Positions 1 through 12,271 are shown, counted from the stretch's first letter. The stretch: DNA of 64,000 nt from Xanthomonas sacchari (GCF_024266585.1 NZ_CP100647.1:3019001-3083000), one strand, 5' to 3'. The notes: a model not told the origin generated them from the sequence alone. Made by a program: numbers and translations.

Positions 1-426
1 TCGATGGCGGACGCGCAGGACGTGGCACAGGAGGCATACATGCGCATCGTGACCCTTGAGCGTCAAGACGCGCTGGCGTCGCCGCGGGCCTACCTGTTCC
101 ATGTGGCCTCGAACCTGGCGGTGGACCGGCTGCGCATGCGCAAGGTCCGCGAAAGCGCGGCGGTGGACCTGCCGGAGCAGGACCTGCCGCTGTCGCCGAT
201 TCCGGAGCGGCACGCCACGGCCAGCGAACAACTGCGCCAGCTGACCCGGGCACTGAAGGAACTTCCCGCCAAGACCAGCCGCGCCTTCGTGCTGCACGTG
301 ATCGAAGGCAAGGACTTCGGCATGATCGCCAAGGCGATGAACGTGAGCGAACGGATGGTCCGCTACCATGTGGCCAACGCGCTCGCGCATTGCCGCAAAC
401 GCTTCGACGAAGCGGAGATCCCGTAG
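1..426 (+). CDS. ECF RNA polymerase sigma factor, FecI-like (5' end outside window)
   Basis: Extracytoplasmic-function sigma factor, expected to direct RNA polymerase to the neighbouring iron-uptake receptor gene. The window opens inside the gene: the frame is open from base 1, and the first visible residues (DAQDVAQEAYMR) match the end of sigma region 2.1, so about 25-30 N-terminal residues are missing. Region 2 continues through the FHVASNLAVDR segment. Region 4 covers roughly the last 70 residues, with the helix-turn-helix around FGMIAKAMNVSERMVRYHV. The stop codon shares one base with the start of the fecR-like gene, so the two are translationally coupled. Pairing with FecR and a TonB-dependent receptor is the classic FecI/FecR/FecA arrangement (family knowledge). 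The exact inducer is not visible. Confidence 0.9.
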   Translation, partial: SMADAQDVAQEAYMRIVTLERQDALASPRAYLFHVASNLAVDRLRMRKVRESAAVDLPEQDLPLSPIPERHATASEQLRQLTRALKELPAKTSRAFVLHVIEGKDFGMIAKAMNVSERMVRYHVANALAHCRKRFDEAEIP

Positions 427-1400
427 TGGACAGCGGCATCGACAAGCACATCCTCGACGACGCCGCGCGCTGGTGGACCCTGCTGCGCGAACCCGACAGC
501 AGCGAGGACACCGTCGCGCGCTGGCTGGACTGGACCGCGGCCGACCCGCGGCATCTGCAGGCGTTCGAACGGATCAACGCGCTCGGCGGCGACCTGCGTG
601 CGCTCGATGCCACCGCCCGCGACGAACTCGTGCGCACCTTCGCGCCGCCGCGCTCACGCTCGCGCTGGCGGCCGTTGCAGGTGGCGGCCTGCATCGGCGT
701 GCTGGCGCTCGGCGGCGCCCTGGCGTGGCGGCAGTTGCATGCGCCACCGGTCACCCAGGTCTACGGCAGCGCGATCCGCCACCACCAGGACATCGTGCTG
801 GCGGACGGCTCGAAGATCGCGCTCGGCGGCGCCTCGCGGCTGAGCACGCGGTTCAGCGCCGCGCAGCGCCACGTGGACCTGATCGCCGGCGAGGCCTTCT
901 TCGAAGTGGCGCATCACCCCGGGCGTCCGTTCGTGGTCGATGCCGGCGGCGTGTCGATCCTGGACGTGGGCACCGCCTTCGATGTCAGCCGCGACGGCGA
1001 ACGCGTGGAGGTCGCGGTCACCGAAGGCCGGGTCCGCATCTACGGCGCCGGCCAGGTGCCGGCCGACGGCAGCGGCGGGCTGGAAGCGGTGGCCGGCCAG
1101 CGCGTGACCTACGATCCGGCCCGGCCGACGCTGCAGGTCAGCAAGATCAGCGTGGAGCAGGCCACGGCCTGGCGCGATCATCGGCTGGAGTTCGTCGACA
1201 CGCCGCTGGACACGGTGATCGCCAGGATCAACCGCTACAGCGACCGTCCGCTGCGCCTGGCCGACCCGGACCTGGCGCGACTGAGGTTCACCGGCAGCGT
1301 GGACACCGAAGCGACGGCGCAGTGGACCGCGGCCTTGCCGCAGGTGTTCCCGCTGCAGGTGCGCCAGGGCAAGGACGAGATCGTGCTGAGCCGCCGCTAG
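426..1400 (+). CDS. FecR-type anti-sigma / sigma regulator
   Basis: Inner-membrane regulator that relays the receptor signal to the ECF sigma factor. I chose the GTG at 426 because it overlaps the sigma stop (TAGTG) and gives the usual N-terminus, for 324 aa. Visible parts are a cytoplasmic N-terminal domain (about 1-75, with the WW-T-LR and ARWLDWT motifs typical of the FecR N-terminal region), one membrane segment at about 82-100 (QVAACIGVLALGGALAW), the periplasmic FecR domain (about 105-215, with AGEAFFEVAHHPGRPFVV and the VTEGRVRI strand), and a C-terminal STN-like domain that contacts the receptor (about 255-324). A longer frame begins at 390 inside the sigma gene, but it has no support. 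The order sigma-FecR-receptor indicates a cell-surface signalling cascade. Confidence 0.93.
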   Translation: MDSGIDKHILDDAARWWTLLREPDSSEDTVARWLDWTAADPRHLQAFERINALGGDLRALDATARDELVRTFAPPRSRSRWRPLQVAACIGVLALGGALAWRQLHAPPVTQVYGSAIRHHQDIVLADGSKIALGGASRLSTRFSAAQRHVDLIAGEAFFEVAHHPGRPFVVDAGGVSILDVGTAFDVSRDGERVEVAVTEGRVRIYGAGQVPADGSGGLEAVAGQRVTYDPARPTLQVSKISVEQATAWRDHRLEFVDTPLDTVIARINRYSDRPLRLADPDLARLRFTGSVDTEATAQWTAALPQVFPLQVRQGKDEIVLSRR

Positions 1401-1417
1401 GCGATGCCGTCCCCGCC

Positions 1418-1438
1418 CCGGCCGCCCTGGGCGGCCGG
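1418..1438 (+). other. GC-rich hairpin between fecR and receptor gene
   Basis: Nine-base stem (CCGGCCGCC / GGCGGCCGG) with a three-base loop, 17 bases after the fecR stop and about 80 bases before the receptor start. There is no T-run, so it is not a standard intrinsic terminator. It could lower read-through from the regulatory genes into the receptor gene or protect an mRNA end. A CATAAT sequence at 1488-1493 downstream could be part of a separate receptor promoter. Confidence 0.35.
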
Positions 1439-1520
1439 CGGCGATCGCCTGGCCCAGAGGCACGCCGTCGGCGCTGTCGCGCATGGCATAATTTGCGCTT
1501 CCGCTGGGGGGCGAAGTGCA

Positions 1521-3905
1521 GTGCGTGGGCTGAGGCGACTGATCATCTGTAGCAGCCTGGCGCTGCAAGTCGTACCCTGGAACCCTGCCCTCGCCGCCGC
1601 CCTCGCGTCCGACGCACGGCAAGTCGCCTTCTCGATCCCGCCGCAGCCGCTGTCCACGGCGCTGATCGCGTATGCCAAGCAGGCCAACGTGCAGGTCGTT
1701 ACCGCCAGCCCGACGCTGGCCGGGCTGCACAGCGACGGGGTGCAAGGCGTGCTCGCGCCGGAGACGGCGCTGCAGCGCCTGCTGCAGTCCAGTGGCCTGG
1801 CCTATCGCCTGCTCGACGCGAACACGGTGACGGTCACGCCGGCCGCCACCGAGGCGGTACCGGCCGATGCCCCGGATGGCCACAGCGCCGGCACCCCGCC
1901 CAAGCTGCTGGAACAGATCGACGTCGCGGCGCTGACCGAGCGCACCATGGGCGACGTGCCCGCCTATGCCAGCGACGCGCTGCGCTATGCCGCCGACGCC
2001 ATCGCCGTGCCGCAGTCGGTCAACGTCGTCGCCCCGCACCTGATGGCGTCGCAACAGGTCCGCACCGTCGCCGACGCCCTGCGCAACGTGGCCAGCGTGC
2101 AGCACATCGAAAACCCGTTGCGCGCGCCGTTGTTCAAGATCCGCGGCATCTACACCGGCAACGGCATGACCGACGGGATGCCAAACAGCTTCGTCGGGCT
2201 CGGCGGCTATCCGCCGATGATCGGCGTGGAACGGGTCGAGGTGCTCAAGGGCCCGGAGTCGATCCTCGGCGACAGCAACGGCGGCGACATGAGTGGACTG
2301 ATCAACGTCGTCACCAAGCAGCCGCAGCGCACGCCACAGCGCGCGCTGCGCTATGCCTTCGGCGAACGCGGCGACGTGCAGGCCGGGCTCGACGCCACCG
2401 GGCCGATCGGCGCCACGCCGCTGCGTTATCGCCTCATCGTCTCCGGCCAACATGCCGATGCCACGGCGCAGGGCTACGGCCCGCGCAACGCCGCCTACCT
2501 GGCGCCGTCCATCGCCTGGCAGGGCGACGACAACCGCCTGGTGCTCGGCGTGCAGCGCGTGACCGATCGCCAGCCGGCCGCCGACCACGCGCTGCTGCTG
2601 CGCAACCGCGTGTCGGCGATGACGCCCAGGGGCTTGCGCCTCGGCAATCGGCAGGACCACACCGCCTACCGCACCCAGCGCGCCTACTACCTGTTCGATC
2701 AGCGGCTCAGCGACCGCTGGCAACTGCGCAGCCGCGGCCAGTACGTGACCCAGGCGATCGAGGCGCGCAACTGGGGCATGTTGTCGCCTTCGCCGAAGGG
2801 CGTCGTGCGGGCCTATGCCGAGGCCTATCGCAACACGACGGCGTACTACACCGTCCAGAACGACCTGGTCGGCACGTTCGGCGACGGAGCGCTGACGCAG
2901 ACCGTGACCCTGGGCCTGGATTACACGCGCGCCCGCCTGGGCAGCAGCGACTACTTCATCCGGATGCACCGCCGCCACTACGACGTCTTCGGCGACGAGC
3001 GACTGGGACCGGTGAACTGGCCGCATTCGCGGCGCGGGATCCTGCATTACCCCGGCAGCCCCTGGTCGAGCCGCAGCGGCATCCTGCTGCAGGACCAGAT
3101 CAGCATCGGCGAGCACTGGGACGTGTTGTTGGCGCTGCGCCGCTCGGCCTACGAAATTTCCAACTACGACGCCAAGGGCAAGCTGCGCCAGCTGCGCAGG
3201 CGCCGCTGGGTGCCCAATGTCGGCGTGGTCTACAAGCTGAGTCCGGAGGCGTCGCTGTACGCCAGCAGCATGAACGGCTTCGCGCCGAGCACCGTGCTCG
3301 GCAGGAACGGCCGGCCGCTGCCGCCCGCGCTGTCGCGACAGGTGGAGGCCGGTGCGAAGCTCGATCTGTTCGAACACCGTGCCCGGCTCACCGTCGCGTA
3401 CTACGTGATCACCGTCGACCGCAGTTTCGATCTGGTGCTGGCGCATCCGTCGTACTTCGCCAGGCCGATCGACAGCCAGAGCAACCATGGGCTGGACCTC
3501 GATTTCGTCGGCGCGCCCGCCCCGGGCCTGGAGCTGAGCAGCAGCCTGGCGCTGGCGCGCATCGGCCGCCGCGACGGCACGCCGACCACCGGCGTGCCGC
3601 GCACGCGCTTCACCCTGTGGGGCAGCTACCAGTTCCAGGACAGCCGCTGGAGCGGCTGGGGCGTGGCGGGCGGCATCCTGGCGCGCGACCACACCCTCGG
3701 CCGGCGCCTGGGCGGGGGATACATCAGGATCCCGGGGCAAGCGAGCGTCGATGCGAACGTGTCCTACCGCACCGATGCCTGGGACGTGACCGTGGGCATG
3801 CGCAATGTCTTCAACCGCCGGCTGTATGCCGACGAGTTCGATGAGACCTTCGTGCCGCTGCCCGATGGCCGCAACCTGCTGCTGACCGGCACCTACCGGT
3901 TCTAG
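1521..3905 (+). CDS. TonB-dependent siderophore receptor with N-terminal STN signalling domain
   Basis: Outer-membrane receptor that imports a ferric chelate, using TonB energy, and signals through FecR. I chose the GTG at 1521: it has a purine-rich ribosome site (GGGGGCGAAG) about five bases upstream and begins a signal peptide (RGLRRLIICSSLALQ...LAAA). The frame is open back to 1404, but without a signal sequence. The product is 794 aa, normal for transducer-type receptors. Order of domains: signal peptide (about 1-27), STN domain (about 33-105, with FSIPPQPLSTALIAYAKQANV), plug (about 150-265, with VERVEVLKGPESILGDSNGG), then the beta-barrel ending in the aromatic terminus TYRF that barrel assembly recognises. 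The closest families are FpvA/FoxA/FhuE-type siderophore receptors. The substrate cannot be read from the sequence. Confidence 0.92.
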   Translation: MRGLRRLIICSSLALQVVPWNPALAAALASDARQVAFSIPPQPLSTALIAYAKQANVQVVTASPTLAGLHSDGVQGVLAPETALQRLLQSSGLAYRLLDANTVTVTPAATEAVPADAPDGHSAGTPPKLLEQIDVAALTERTMGDVPAYASDALRYAADAIAVPQSVNVVAPHLMASQQVRTVADALRNVASVQHIENPLRAPLFKIRGIYTGNGMTDGMPNSFVGLGGYPPMIGVERVEVLKGPESILGDSNGGDMSGLINVVTKQPQRTPQRALRYAFGERGDVQAGLDATGPIGATPLRYRLIVSGQHADATAQGYGPRNAAYLAPSIAWQGDDNRLVLGVQRVTDRQPAADHALLLRNRVSAMTPRGLRLGNRQDHTAYRTQRAYYLFDQRLSDRWQLRSRGQYVTQAIEARNWGMLSPSPKGVVRAYAEAYRNTTAYYTVQNDLVGTFGDGALTQTVTLGLDYTRARLGSSDYFIRMHRRHYDVFGDERLGPVNWPHSRRGILHYPGSPWSSRSGILLQDQISIGEHWDVLLALRRSAYEISNYDAKGKLRQLRRRRWVPNVGVVYKLSPEASLYASSMNGFAPSTVLGRNGRPLPPALSRQVEAGAKLDLFEHRARLTVAYYVITVDRSFDLVLAHPSYFARPIDSQSNHGLDLDFVGAPAPGLELSSSLALARIGRRDGTPTTGVPRTRFTLWGSYQFQDSRWSGWGVAGGILARDHTLGRRLGGGYIRIPGQASVDANVSYRTDAWDVTVGMRNVFNRRLYADEFDETFVPLPDGRNLLLTGTYRF

Positions 3906-4023
3906 CGCGCGTCGCGGCCGACGCGCCAGGCGTTGCCTCTCCCACTCGGCGAATCGCTCGCATGCCATGGCCTGGCGCCAGCCTCGCCAGCGGCCGCGTG
4001 CAGACCCGCCCGCCGCGCGACGC

Positions 4024-5073
4024 TCAGGCCTCGGTGGACGCCTGCGGCGCCTCTTCGACCTGGCCGAGTTCGTGCAACAGCGCCGTGGCGTAGCTGCCCG
4101 GCGGCAGCGCGAACCGCAGTTCCAGCGCATCGCCCTGCCCGTCCAGCCAGCGCCACTGCAGGTCCGCCACGCGCAGGCGGGTCGCGCGCCGCTCCTGTTT
4201 CAAGCCCTCGCGCTCCAGGCCTTCGCGCAGGCGCAGCGCGACCGCCTCGTCCAGCGCCGCCAGTTCCAGCGCACGCGCCGCCTCGGTGCTGCGCAGCTCG
4301 CCGGCGCCCCACAGCGGCGCGGACGGATGGATGTCGAAGCGCTGCAGGCGCTCGGCCAGCGCCTCCGACCAGGGTTCCGGACCGAACACGCTGCGGCTGC
4401 CGTCGAGCATCCATACCTCGCCGTCCAGCGCGCCGTCCCAGTTGCCGGCGGCCACGCGTGCGGCCAACACCCGGTTGAACAGTTCCGACCGGGCCGCCGA
4501 CAGCAGCAGCGAGCGCTGCTCGCGCCGCACCCGGCGGCCGCCGAACATCGCCAGCGCGGCGCCGACGTTGCCGCCGTCGCGGCCGAAGCGCTGCTCGCCG
4601 AACCAGTTGGGAATCCCGCGCGCGGCGATCTGCGCCAGCCGCGCCTCGATCGCCGTGCGCTCGCCACGCACCTCGCGCAACACCAGCACGAAGCCGTTGC
4701 CGGCCAGCGCGCCGCGCGGCAGCTTGCGGTTGTGCCAGTGCGCCTCCAGCACCTGCAGGTCCGCGTCCTGCAGGCTCTCCAGCGCCGGCGCCACGCGCTT
4801 GGGCAGATGCACCGAGAAGCGCTGGGTGGTGACCGCGTGGCGGTCCTTCATGCCGGCATAGCCGATCGCCAGTTCCGCGACCCCGGCCCACTGCGCCAGG
4901 CGACGCGCGACGAAGGCGGTATTCATGCCGCGCTTGCGCACGCTCAGCAGCAGGTGCTCGCCCTCGCCGCTGGGCGCGAACGCGGGCAGTTCGTCCACCT
5001 GGAAATCCTCGGCGGTGCTGCGCATGCGCGCCTGCAGCGGCGCGGCGCCGAACGCGCGCGGCAGCTCGCTCAC
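4024..5073 (-). CDS. truD: tRNA pseudouridine(13) synthase TruD
   Basis: Converts uridine 13 of tRNA-Glu (and similar tRNAs) to pseudouridine in the cytoplasm. The length of 349 aa equals that of the E. coli enzyme. The catalytic aspartate lies in the family motif [14 protein letters not shown] near residue 80, and the later [14 protein letters not shown] motif is the TruD signature. Translation starts at a GTG at 5073 that overlaps the ispF stop by four bases (GTGA), so it is coupled to ispF. It is the last gene of the pyrG-to-truD run. A short hairpin without a T-run lies at 3907-3926, just past the convergent receptor gene. Confidence 0.96.
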   Translation of the reverse strand: MSELPRAFGAAPLQARMRSTAEDFQVDELPAFAPSGEGEHLLLSVRKRGMNTAFVARRLAQWAGVAELAIGYAGMKDRHAVTTQRFSVHLPKRVAPALESLQDADLQVLEAHWHNRKLPRGALAGNGFVLVLREVRGERTAIEARLAQIAARGIPNWFGEQRFGRDGGNVGAALAMFGGRRVRREQRSLLLSAARSELFNRVLAARVAAGNWDGALDGEVWMLDGSRSVFGPEPWSEALAERLQRFDIHPSAPLWGAGELRSTEAARALELAALDEAVALRLREGLEREGLKQERRATRLRVADLQWRWLDGQGDALELRFALPPGSYATALLHELGQVEEAPQASTEA

Positions 5074-5573
5074 AGCGCCACCAGCAGGGCCACCGCCTGC
5101 GCCGCGATGCCCTCACCGCGGCCGGTGAAGCCGAGCTTTTCGCTGGTGGTGGCCTTGACGCTGACGCAGTCCAGCTCGACCTGCAGCAGCGCCGCCAGGC
5201 GTTCGCGCATCGCCTGCGCCTGCGGGCCGACCTTGGGCCGCTCGCAGATCACGGTGACGTCGGCATTGCCCAGGCGCCAGCCGCGCGCGTGCAGCAGGCC
5301 CACGCAGTGATCGAGGAACTGCGCGCTGTCGGCCCCCTTCCAGCGCGGATCGGACGGCGGGAAGTGCTGGCCGATGTCGCCCAGCGCCAAGGCGCCGAGC
5401 AAGGCGTCGCACAGCGCGTGGATCACCACGTCGCCGTCGCTGTGGGCGAGCACGCCGCGCTCGTGCGCCACGCGCACGCCGCCGAGCATGATGTGGTCGC
5501 CCTCGCCGAAGGCGTGGACGTCGTAACCCTGGCCGATGCGGAAGGAGGGAGGAGCAGAAGCACTGTGTGACAT
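5070..5573 (-). CDS. ispF: 2-C-methyl-D-erythritol 2,4-cyclodiphosphate synthase IspF
   Basis: Fifth enzyme of the MEP isoprenoid pathway: it cyclises CDP-methylerythritol 2-phosphate and releases CMP. The product is 167 aa, normal for the family, starting at ATG 5573 with AGGA upstream. The motifs are intact: GQGYDVHAF (zinc Asp and His), [27 protein letters not shown], and [17 protein letters not shown] near the C-terminus. It lies 40 bases downstream of the conserved hypothetical gene that separates it from ispD, and overlaps truD. A longer frame upstream would add about 73 low-complexity residues and is not needed. Confidence 0.97.
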   Translation of the reverse strand: MSHSASAPPSFRIGQGYDVHAFGEGDHIMLGGVRVAHERGVLAHSDGDVVIHALCDALLGALALGDIGQHFPPSDPRWKGADSAQFLDHCVGLLHARGWRLGNADVTVICERPKVGPQAQAMRERLAALLQVELDCVSVKATTSEKLGFTGRGEGIAAQAVALLVAL

Positions 5574-5613
5574 GGGAATCCTGTTCGTGAAAAGCGTCGA
5601 GGCCGCCTGACGG

Positions 5614-6084
5614 TCAGACGCCGGGGTGCAGCGTGCGCATGTAGACCGGCAAGGCCTCGGAAGCCGGCATCGCGTCTTCTTCCACGTCCGCTGCGCCCCA
5701 CCGCGGGTTGCGCCAGTCGGCCTGGACGATGCGCTCGACCAGCGCCGGCAACGGCGTCTGCCGGATGGGCACGCAGAACGGCAGGCGGCCATGCGCCGAG
5801 GACACCAGGCTGAAGCGCAATTGCCGCGCCTGCCCGTCGTGCCAGCAGTAGAACGTCATCGCCGGCGCCCCTTGCGCACGCAGCGTGGCCTGCCGATCGT
5901 CGGCGACCGCCTCCACGAACCGTGCCACGCTCGCGACGTCGATGCCTGCGGATTGCTCCGCGGACGGCGAGAACGCCCACAGGTTGGCGTGGGCCTCGTG
6001 GCCGATGTCCTCGCCATCGACCACGATCGCCTCGCCGCTGGCCTGCTGCAGCCAGGCGAACGCCACGGCATCCTCGAACCGCAT
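5614..6084 (-). CDS. Conserved hypothetical protein between ispD and ispF
   Basis: A soluble 156-aa protein of unknown function. The start ATG at 6084 shares one base with the ispD stop (TGATG), which strongly supports both reading frame and start. The sequence has no signal peptide or membrane segment. It contains an acidic N-terminal half ([19 protein letters not shown]) and a compact C-terminal half with several Trp and Cys residues ([21 protein letters not shown]). I do not recognise a catalytic motif. Placement inside the isoprenoid/cell-division run suggests co-expression with those genes, but gives no specific role. Confidence 0.8.
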   Translation of the reverse strand: MRFEDAVAFAWLQQASGEAIVVDGEDIGHEAHANLWAFSPSAEQSAGIDVASVARFVEAVADDRQATLRAQGAPAMTFYCWHDGQARQLRFSLVSSAHGRLPFCVPIRQTPLPALVERIVQADWRNPRWGAADVEEDAMPASEALPVYMRTLHPGV

Positions 6085-6782
6085 CAGCCGCTCCGTCGCT
6101 GGGACAGTTCGAACTCGAAACGCGCCAGGTCGGCCGGCGTGGTCACCTTGAAATTGTCTTCGGCGCCTTCCACCAGCAGCGGCCGCAGCCCCAGCAACTC
6201 CATCGCCATGGCGTCGTCGGTGACTTCCACGCCGGCCGCGGCGGCCTGCTCCAGCGCGCGGCTCAGTTGCATGCGCCGGAACAGCTGCGGGGTCAGCGCG
6301 CGCCACAGGCGCGCGCGCGGTTCGGTGCCGTCGATGCCGCCGTCGTCGCCGGCGCGCTTGAGCGTGTCGCGCACCGGCGCGGCCAGGATCGCGCCGACCG
6401 GATCGCCGCGCCCCGCTTCCAGCAGCCGGTCCAGGTCGGCCAGCGCCAGGTTCGGGCGCGCCGCATCGTGCACCAGCACGAAATCGTCCGCCTTCACCGA
6501 CTCGGGCAAGGCGTGCAGTGCGGCCAGCACCGAGCCGGCGCGGCTGCCGGCGCCCAGGCAGGTCAGCACCGGCTTGCCGGCCAGTTCGGTCCAGCCCGGC
6601 CACTGCGCATCGTCGGCGCCCAGCGCGACCATCGCCCCGGCCACGGCCGGATGCGCCAGCAGCGCTTCCAGCGCATGCGCCAGCAAGGGGCGCCCGCCCG
6701 CCTGCAGATACTGCTTGGGGGTAGCGCCGCCGAAACGGGTGCCGCGGCCAGCCGCCGGGACCACGGCCCAGACCGTGGCCAT
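6084..6782 (-). CDS. ispD: 2-C-methyl-D-erythritol 4-phosphate cytidylyltransferase IspD
   Basis: Third step of the MEP pathway: transfers CMP from CTP to methylerythritol 4-phosphate. The product is 232 aa, as expected. The CTP-binding motif is [18 protein letters not shown] at the N-terminus. The metal/substrate motif VHDAARP and the late [12 protein letters not shown] motif are both intact. The start at 6782 overlaps the ftsB stop by one base. It sits upstream of ispF with one small gene in between, so the two MEP genes are most likely on one mRNA. Confidence 0.96.
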   Translation of the reverse strand: MATVWAVVPAAGRGTRFGGATPKQYLQAGGRPLLAHALEALLAHPAVAGAMVALGADDAQWPGWTELAGKPVLTCLGAGSRAGSVLAALHALPESVKADDFVLVHDAARPNLALADLDRLLEAGRGDPVGAILAAPVRDTLKRAGDDGGIDGTEPRARLWRALTPQLFRRMQLSRALEQAAAAGVEVTDDAMAMELLGLRPLLVEGAEDNFKVTTPADLARFEFELSQRRSG

Positions 6783-7141
6783 CAGGGCTGTTCGCCCGGC
6801 GCCGGCGCAACAGGCGCCGGCTGCGCGCCCGCCGCCGTGCCGGCCGGCGTCGACACCGGCGCGTTCTCGACCACGCGGTAGAACTTCTCGCCCGGTTTGA
6901 TCATGCCCAGCTCGCTGCGTGCGCGTTCCTCGATCGCCGCCTCGCCGTCCTTGAGGTCCTTGACCTCGGCGGCGAGCGCGGCGTTGCGTTGCTGCAGTCC
7001 TTCGTTGTCGCGCTTCTGGTGCTCGACCTGGCTTTCGAGCACCAGCACTTCGCCGGAATTCCCCGGACCGAGCCAGAAACGGTACTGCAGCCACGCCAGC
7101 AGTCCCGCCAGCACCAGCAGCAGCCAGCGCCAGTTGCGCAC
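6782..7141 (-). CDS. ftsB: Cell division protein FtsB
   Basis: Bitopic divisome protein that forms the FtsQLB complex and helps to activate septal wall synthesis. The product is 119 aa, with a short cytoplasmic N-terminus, a membrane helix at about 4-21 ([20 protein letters not shown]), and then a periplasmic coiled coil (about 30-75, with [20 protein letters not shown]). It ends with the family block [18 protein letters not shown], followed by a Pro/Ala-rich tail. It begins three bases after the end of eno, the conserved eno-ftsB-ispD order of gammaproteobacteria. Confidence 0.95.
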   Translation of the reverse strand: MRNWRWLLLVLAGLLAWLQYRFWLGPGNSGEVLVLESQVEHQKRDNEGLQQRNAALAAEVKDLKDGEAAIEERARSELGMIKPGEKFYRVVENAPVSTPAGTAAGAQPAPVAPAPGEQP

Positions 7142-7144
7142 GGC

Positions 7145-8488
<1,344 letters not shown>

Positions 8489-8524
8489 TTATCCCCGGCC
8501 GCCCGTTCCTTGCCAAATGCCGCC

Positions 8525-8872
8525 TCAGCCGAGGCCCACCGCGCCCGGCGGGATCCCGCCGAGGAACAGCAGGATCAAGGCCAGCATCGCCAGCAGCAGG
8601 CCGGCGGCGATGCCGGCCAGGACCCGGCCGCGCCGCAGCGCCCAGCCCAGCGCGGCGGCGATCAATGCCCCCAGCCCGGCAACCGCCAGCACCAGCAGGC
8701 CGCCGACGATCCAGGGCTGCATGGCCAGAATGCCGTGGTCGCCGTCGCCGGGCGCGCCGATCGCGCGGGTGAAGGCGAACAGCACCACGCCCAACGCCGC
8801 CCAGGCCAGCAGCGACAGCAGCAGCGCGCACAGACCCCAGGAGCACCGGCCACGCGCGGTCATCGCGGTCAT
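8525..8872 (-). CDS. Small integral membrane protein, unknown function
   Basis: Predicted 115-aa membrane protein with three hydrophobic segments: about 10-32, 50-75 and 85-108 (the last with LLLAMLALILLFLGGIPPGAVG). The frame lies cleanly between kdsA and eno on the same strand, with 79 and 87 flanking bases. That fits a real gene inside the operon, although no strong ribosome site is visible. I recognise no domain. The start could be either of two nearby methionines (8872 or 8863). Confidence 0.6.
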   Translation of the reverse strand: MTAMTARGRCSWGLCALLLSLLAWAALGVVLFAFTRAIGAPGDGDHGILAMQPWIVGGLLVLAVAGLGALIAAALGWALRRGRVLAGIAAGLLLAMLALILLFLGGIPPGAVGLG

Positions 8873-8951
8873 CCCGACGCGGACGCGGGCACCCGGCAGG
8901 ATGGCGCATCCAGCCAGGCGCAGCGCGCAATCCGCAACGGCAGCGCAGGCC

Positions 8952-9782
8952 TCACGCGAAGCGCGAGAAGCCGTGCTTCTTGGTCACCGCGTCCAGCTCC
9001 ATCAGCGTTTCCAGCAGCGCTTCCATCTGGTCCAGCGGCCACGCGTTGGGGCCGTCGGACAGCGCCTTGGACGGATCCGGATGGGTCTCGGTGAACACGC
9101 CGGCCACGCCCACGGCCACCGCCGCGCGCGCCAGCACCGGCACGAACTCGCGCTGGCCGCCGGAACTGCTGCCCTGCCCGCCCGGCAACTGCACCGAATG
9201 GGTGGCGTCGAACACCACCGGGCATCCGGTCTCGCGCATCACGCTCAGCGAGCGCATGTCGCTGACCAGGTTGTTGTAGCCGAAGCTGGCGCCGCGCTCG
9301 CAGACCATGATCTGCTCGTTGCCGGTGGACTTGGCCTTCTCCACCACCGGCTTCATGTCCCACGGCGACAGGAACTGGCCCTTCTTGATGTTGACCGGCT
9401 TGCCGGCCGCGCACACGTTCTTGATGAAATCGGTCTGCCGCACCAGGAACGCCGGGGTCTGCAGCACGTCCACCACTGCCGCCACCTCGTGCATCGGCGT
9501 GTACTCGTGCACGTCGGTCAGCACCGGCACGCCGATCTGCGTCTTCACCGCTTCCAGCACCTTCAGCCCCTCTTCCAGGCCGGGGCCGCGGAAACTGGTG
9601 CCGGAGGTGCGGTTTGCCTTGTCGAAGCTGGACTTGAAGATGAAGTTGATGCCCAGCCGGCCGGTGATCTCCTTGAGCCTGCCGGCGACGTCGAGCTGCA
9701 GTTGCATCGACTCGATCACGCACGGGCCGGCGATCAGGAACAGCGGCTGGTCCAGGCCGACGTCGAAGCCACACAGTTTCAT
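8952..9782 (-). CDS. kdsA: 3-deoxy-8-phosphooctulonate synthase KdsA
   Basis: Condenses phosphoenolpyruvate with arabinose 5-phosphate to make KDO-8-phosphate for lipopolysaccharide inner core. The product is 276 aa. It shows the family motifs [10 protein letters not shown] at the N-terminus, the KSSFDKANR block, [12 protein letters not shown], the [11 protein letters not shown] block, and [11 protein letters not shown] near the middle. Its neighbours pyrG and eno match the usual pyrG-kdsA-eno order. It is separated from pyrG by a 267-base gap that is largely repeat sequence. Confidence 0.97.
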   Translation of the reverse strand: MKLCGFDVGLDQPLFLIAGPCVIESMQLQLDVAGRLKEITGRLGINFIFKSSFDKANRTSGTSFRGPGLEEGLKVLEAVKTQIGVPVLTDVHEYTPMHEVAAVVDVLQTPAFLVRQTDFIKNVCAAGKPVNIKKGQFLSPWDMKPVVEKAKSTGNEQIMVCERGASFGYNNLVSDMRSLSVMRETGCPVVFDATHSVQLPGGQGSSSGGQREFVPVLARAAVAVGVAGVFTETHPDPSKALSDGPNAWPLDQMEALLETLMELDAVTKKHGFSRFA

Positions 9783-9840
9783 TGGATCACCTATCGGTTG
9801 AGCCCCGCCCAGCGGGGCGCGAGATTGGGGCGAAAGTACT

Positions 9841-10047
9841 CCCCTCTCCCACCGGGAGAAGGGTTAGGGGTGAGGGTCCGAACAACACCTCACGGAATCA
9901 AGCCCCTCTCCCCCCGGGAGAGGGGTTGGGGTGAGGGTCCGGGCGCAGCCTCGGGAACTCGACCACACGAGGCTGCGCCCGTCCCCTCATCCGGCGCTTC
10001 GCGCCACCTTCCCTCAAAAAGGAGGCAGTGGTCCCGAAGGGAGAAGG
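9841..10047. repeat. Intergenic repeat with two 62-base-spaced copies and a 13-base-stem hairpin
   Basis: Two copies of a CTCTCCC-CCGGGAGA-GGGTT-GGGGTGAGGGTCC element start at about 9843 and 9905. They are followed by a perfect 13-base inverted repeat (9941-9953 with 9968-9980, arms GGGCGCAGCCTCG and CGAGGCTGCGCCC). The same element forms the tandem array at 23343-23812. It fills the pyrG-kdsA gap on the transcribed side and could affect termination or mRNA stability there. Confidence 0.85.
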
Positions 10048-10049
10048 AA

Positions 10050-11717
<1,668 letters not shown>

Positions 11718-11795
11718 TCAAAGGCCTCCCGGAAAGCCATAGTTTAACGGGTGAAGCGGATTTGCCCAAGCGCTTTCGCGCAACAGCCGCCCCAC

Positions 11796-11828
11796 AAAAA
11801 AGCGACGCCCCGGGCGACCGGGGCGTCG
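11796..11828 (-). terminator. Rho-independent terminator after the small secreted-protein gene
   Basis: On the minus strand a nine-base stem (CGACGCCCC / GGGGCGTCG, arms 11820-11828 and 11803-11811) with a short loop is followed by a run of six T (11796-11801). It begins 24 bases past the stop of the 84-aa gene. This supports that gene as a separate transcription unit that ends before pyrG. Confidence 0.85.
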
Positions 11829-11851
11829 TGTGCCGGAAAGCGGGCGCAGGC

Positions 11852-12106
11852 TCAGGGCTTGCGCGCTTCCTCTTCCTCTTCCTTCTTCGGCGCGGCCGCA
11901 TCCCTGCCGGCCTTGTGCTCGGCGGCCGCGGCGGCGCGGCGCTTGGCCTTGGCGTCGGCCTCGGCCTTTTCCTTGGCAACCTGCGCCTCGTAGGCAGCGG
12001 CACCGGAGGCGGCCGGATCGGCGCTCTGCGCCTGGGCCATCGCGACCGGCACGGCCACCGCGGCGGCGACCAGGGCGGCCAGGGTCAACAGCTTGCGAAC
12101 GTTCAT
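11852..12106 (-). CDS. Small secreted Ala/Lys/Glu-rich protein
   Basis: An 84-aa protein with a clear signal peptide (KLLTLAALVAAAVAVPVAMAQA, cleavage about residue 26). The mature part is highly charged, Ala/Lys/Glu-rich and probably helical (AQVAKEKAEADAKAKRRAAA), and ends in an acidic run. It starts at ATG 12106 behind a strong AAAGGAG ribosome site and has its own intrinsic terminator, so it is very likely a real monocistronic gene. No family or function is recognised. It could be a periplasmic or envelope-associated protein. Confidence 0.75.
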   Translation of the reverse strand: MNVRKLLTLAALVAAAVAVPVAMAQAQSADPAASGAAAYEAQVAKEKAEADAKAKRRAAAAAEHKAGRDAAAPKKEEEEEARKP

Positions 12107-12271
12107 GGCGGACTCCTTTGGGACGTGCGACGAAGATGTGGGCGACGTCGCGGTTTTTCCAGGGCCAGACTAGCGCAGTGGCGCCGCACCCGCCCTGAAC
12201 ACCGGCGACGTGCAAAAAAGCGCCGCAGACCGCACACTTCCTGATCTGCTTCGCGCCACCTGCTGAGACGC

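Noticed and set aside
3907-3926. Eight-base stem hairpin after the receptor gene as terminator
   Set aside because: The stem is good, but there is no T-rich tail on either strand, so only a weak role in mRNA protection could be claimed.
654-4130. A very long minus-strand reading frame of over 1100 codons opposite the FecR/receptor genes
   Set aside because: High GC content keeps antisense frames open. Its sequence is Arg/Ala/His-rich and has no domain, while the plus strand encodes clear proteins.
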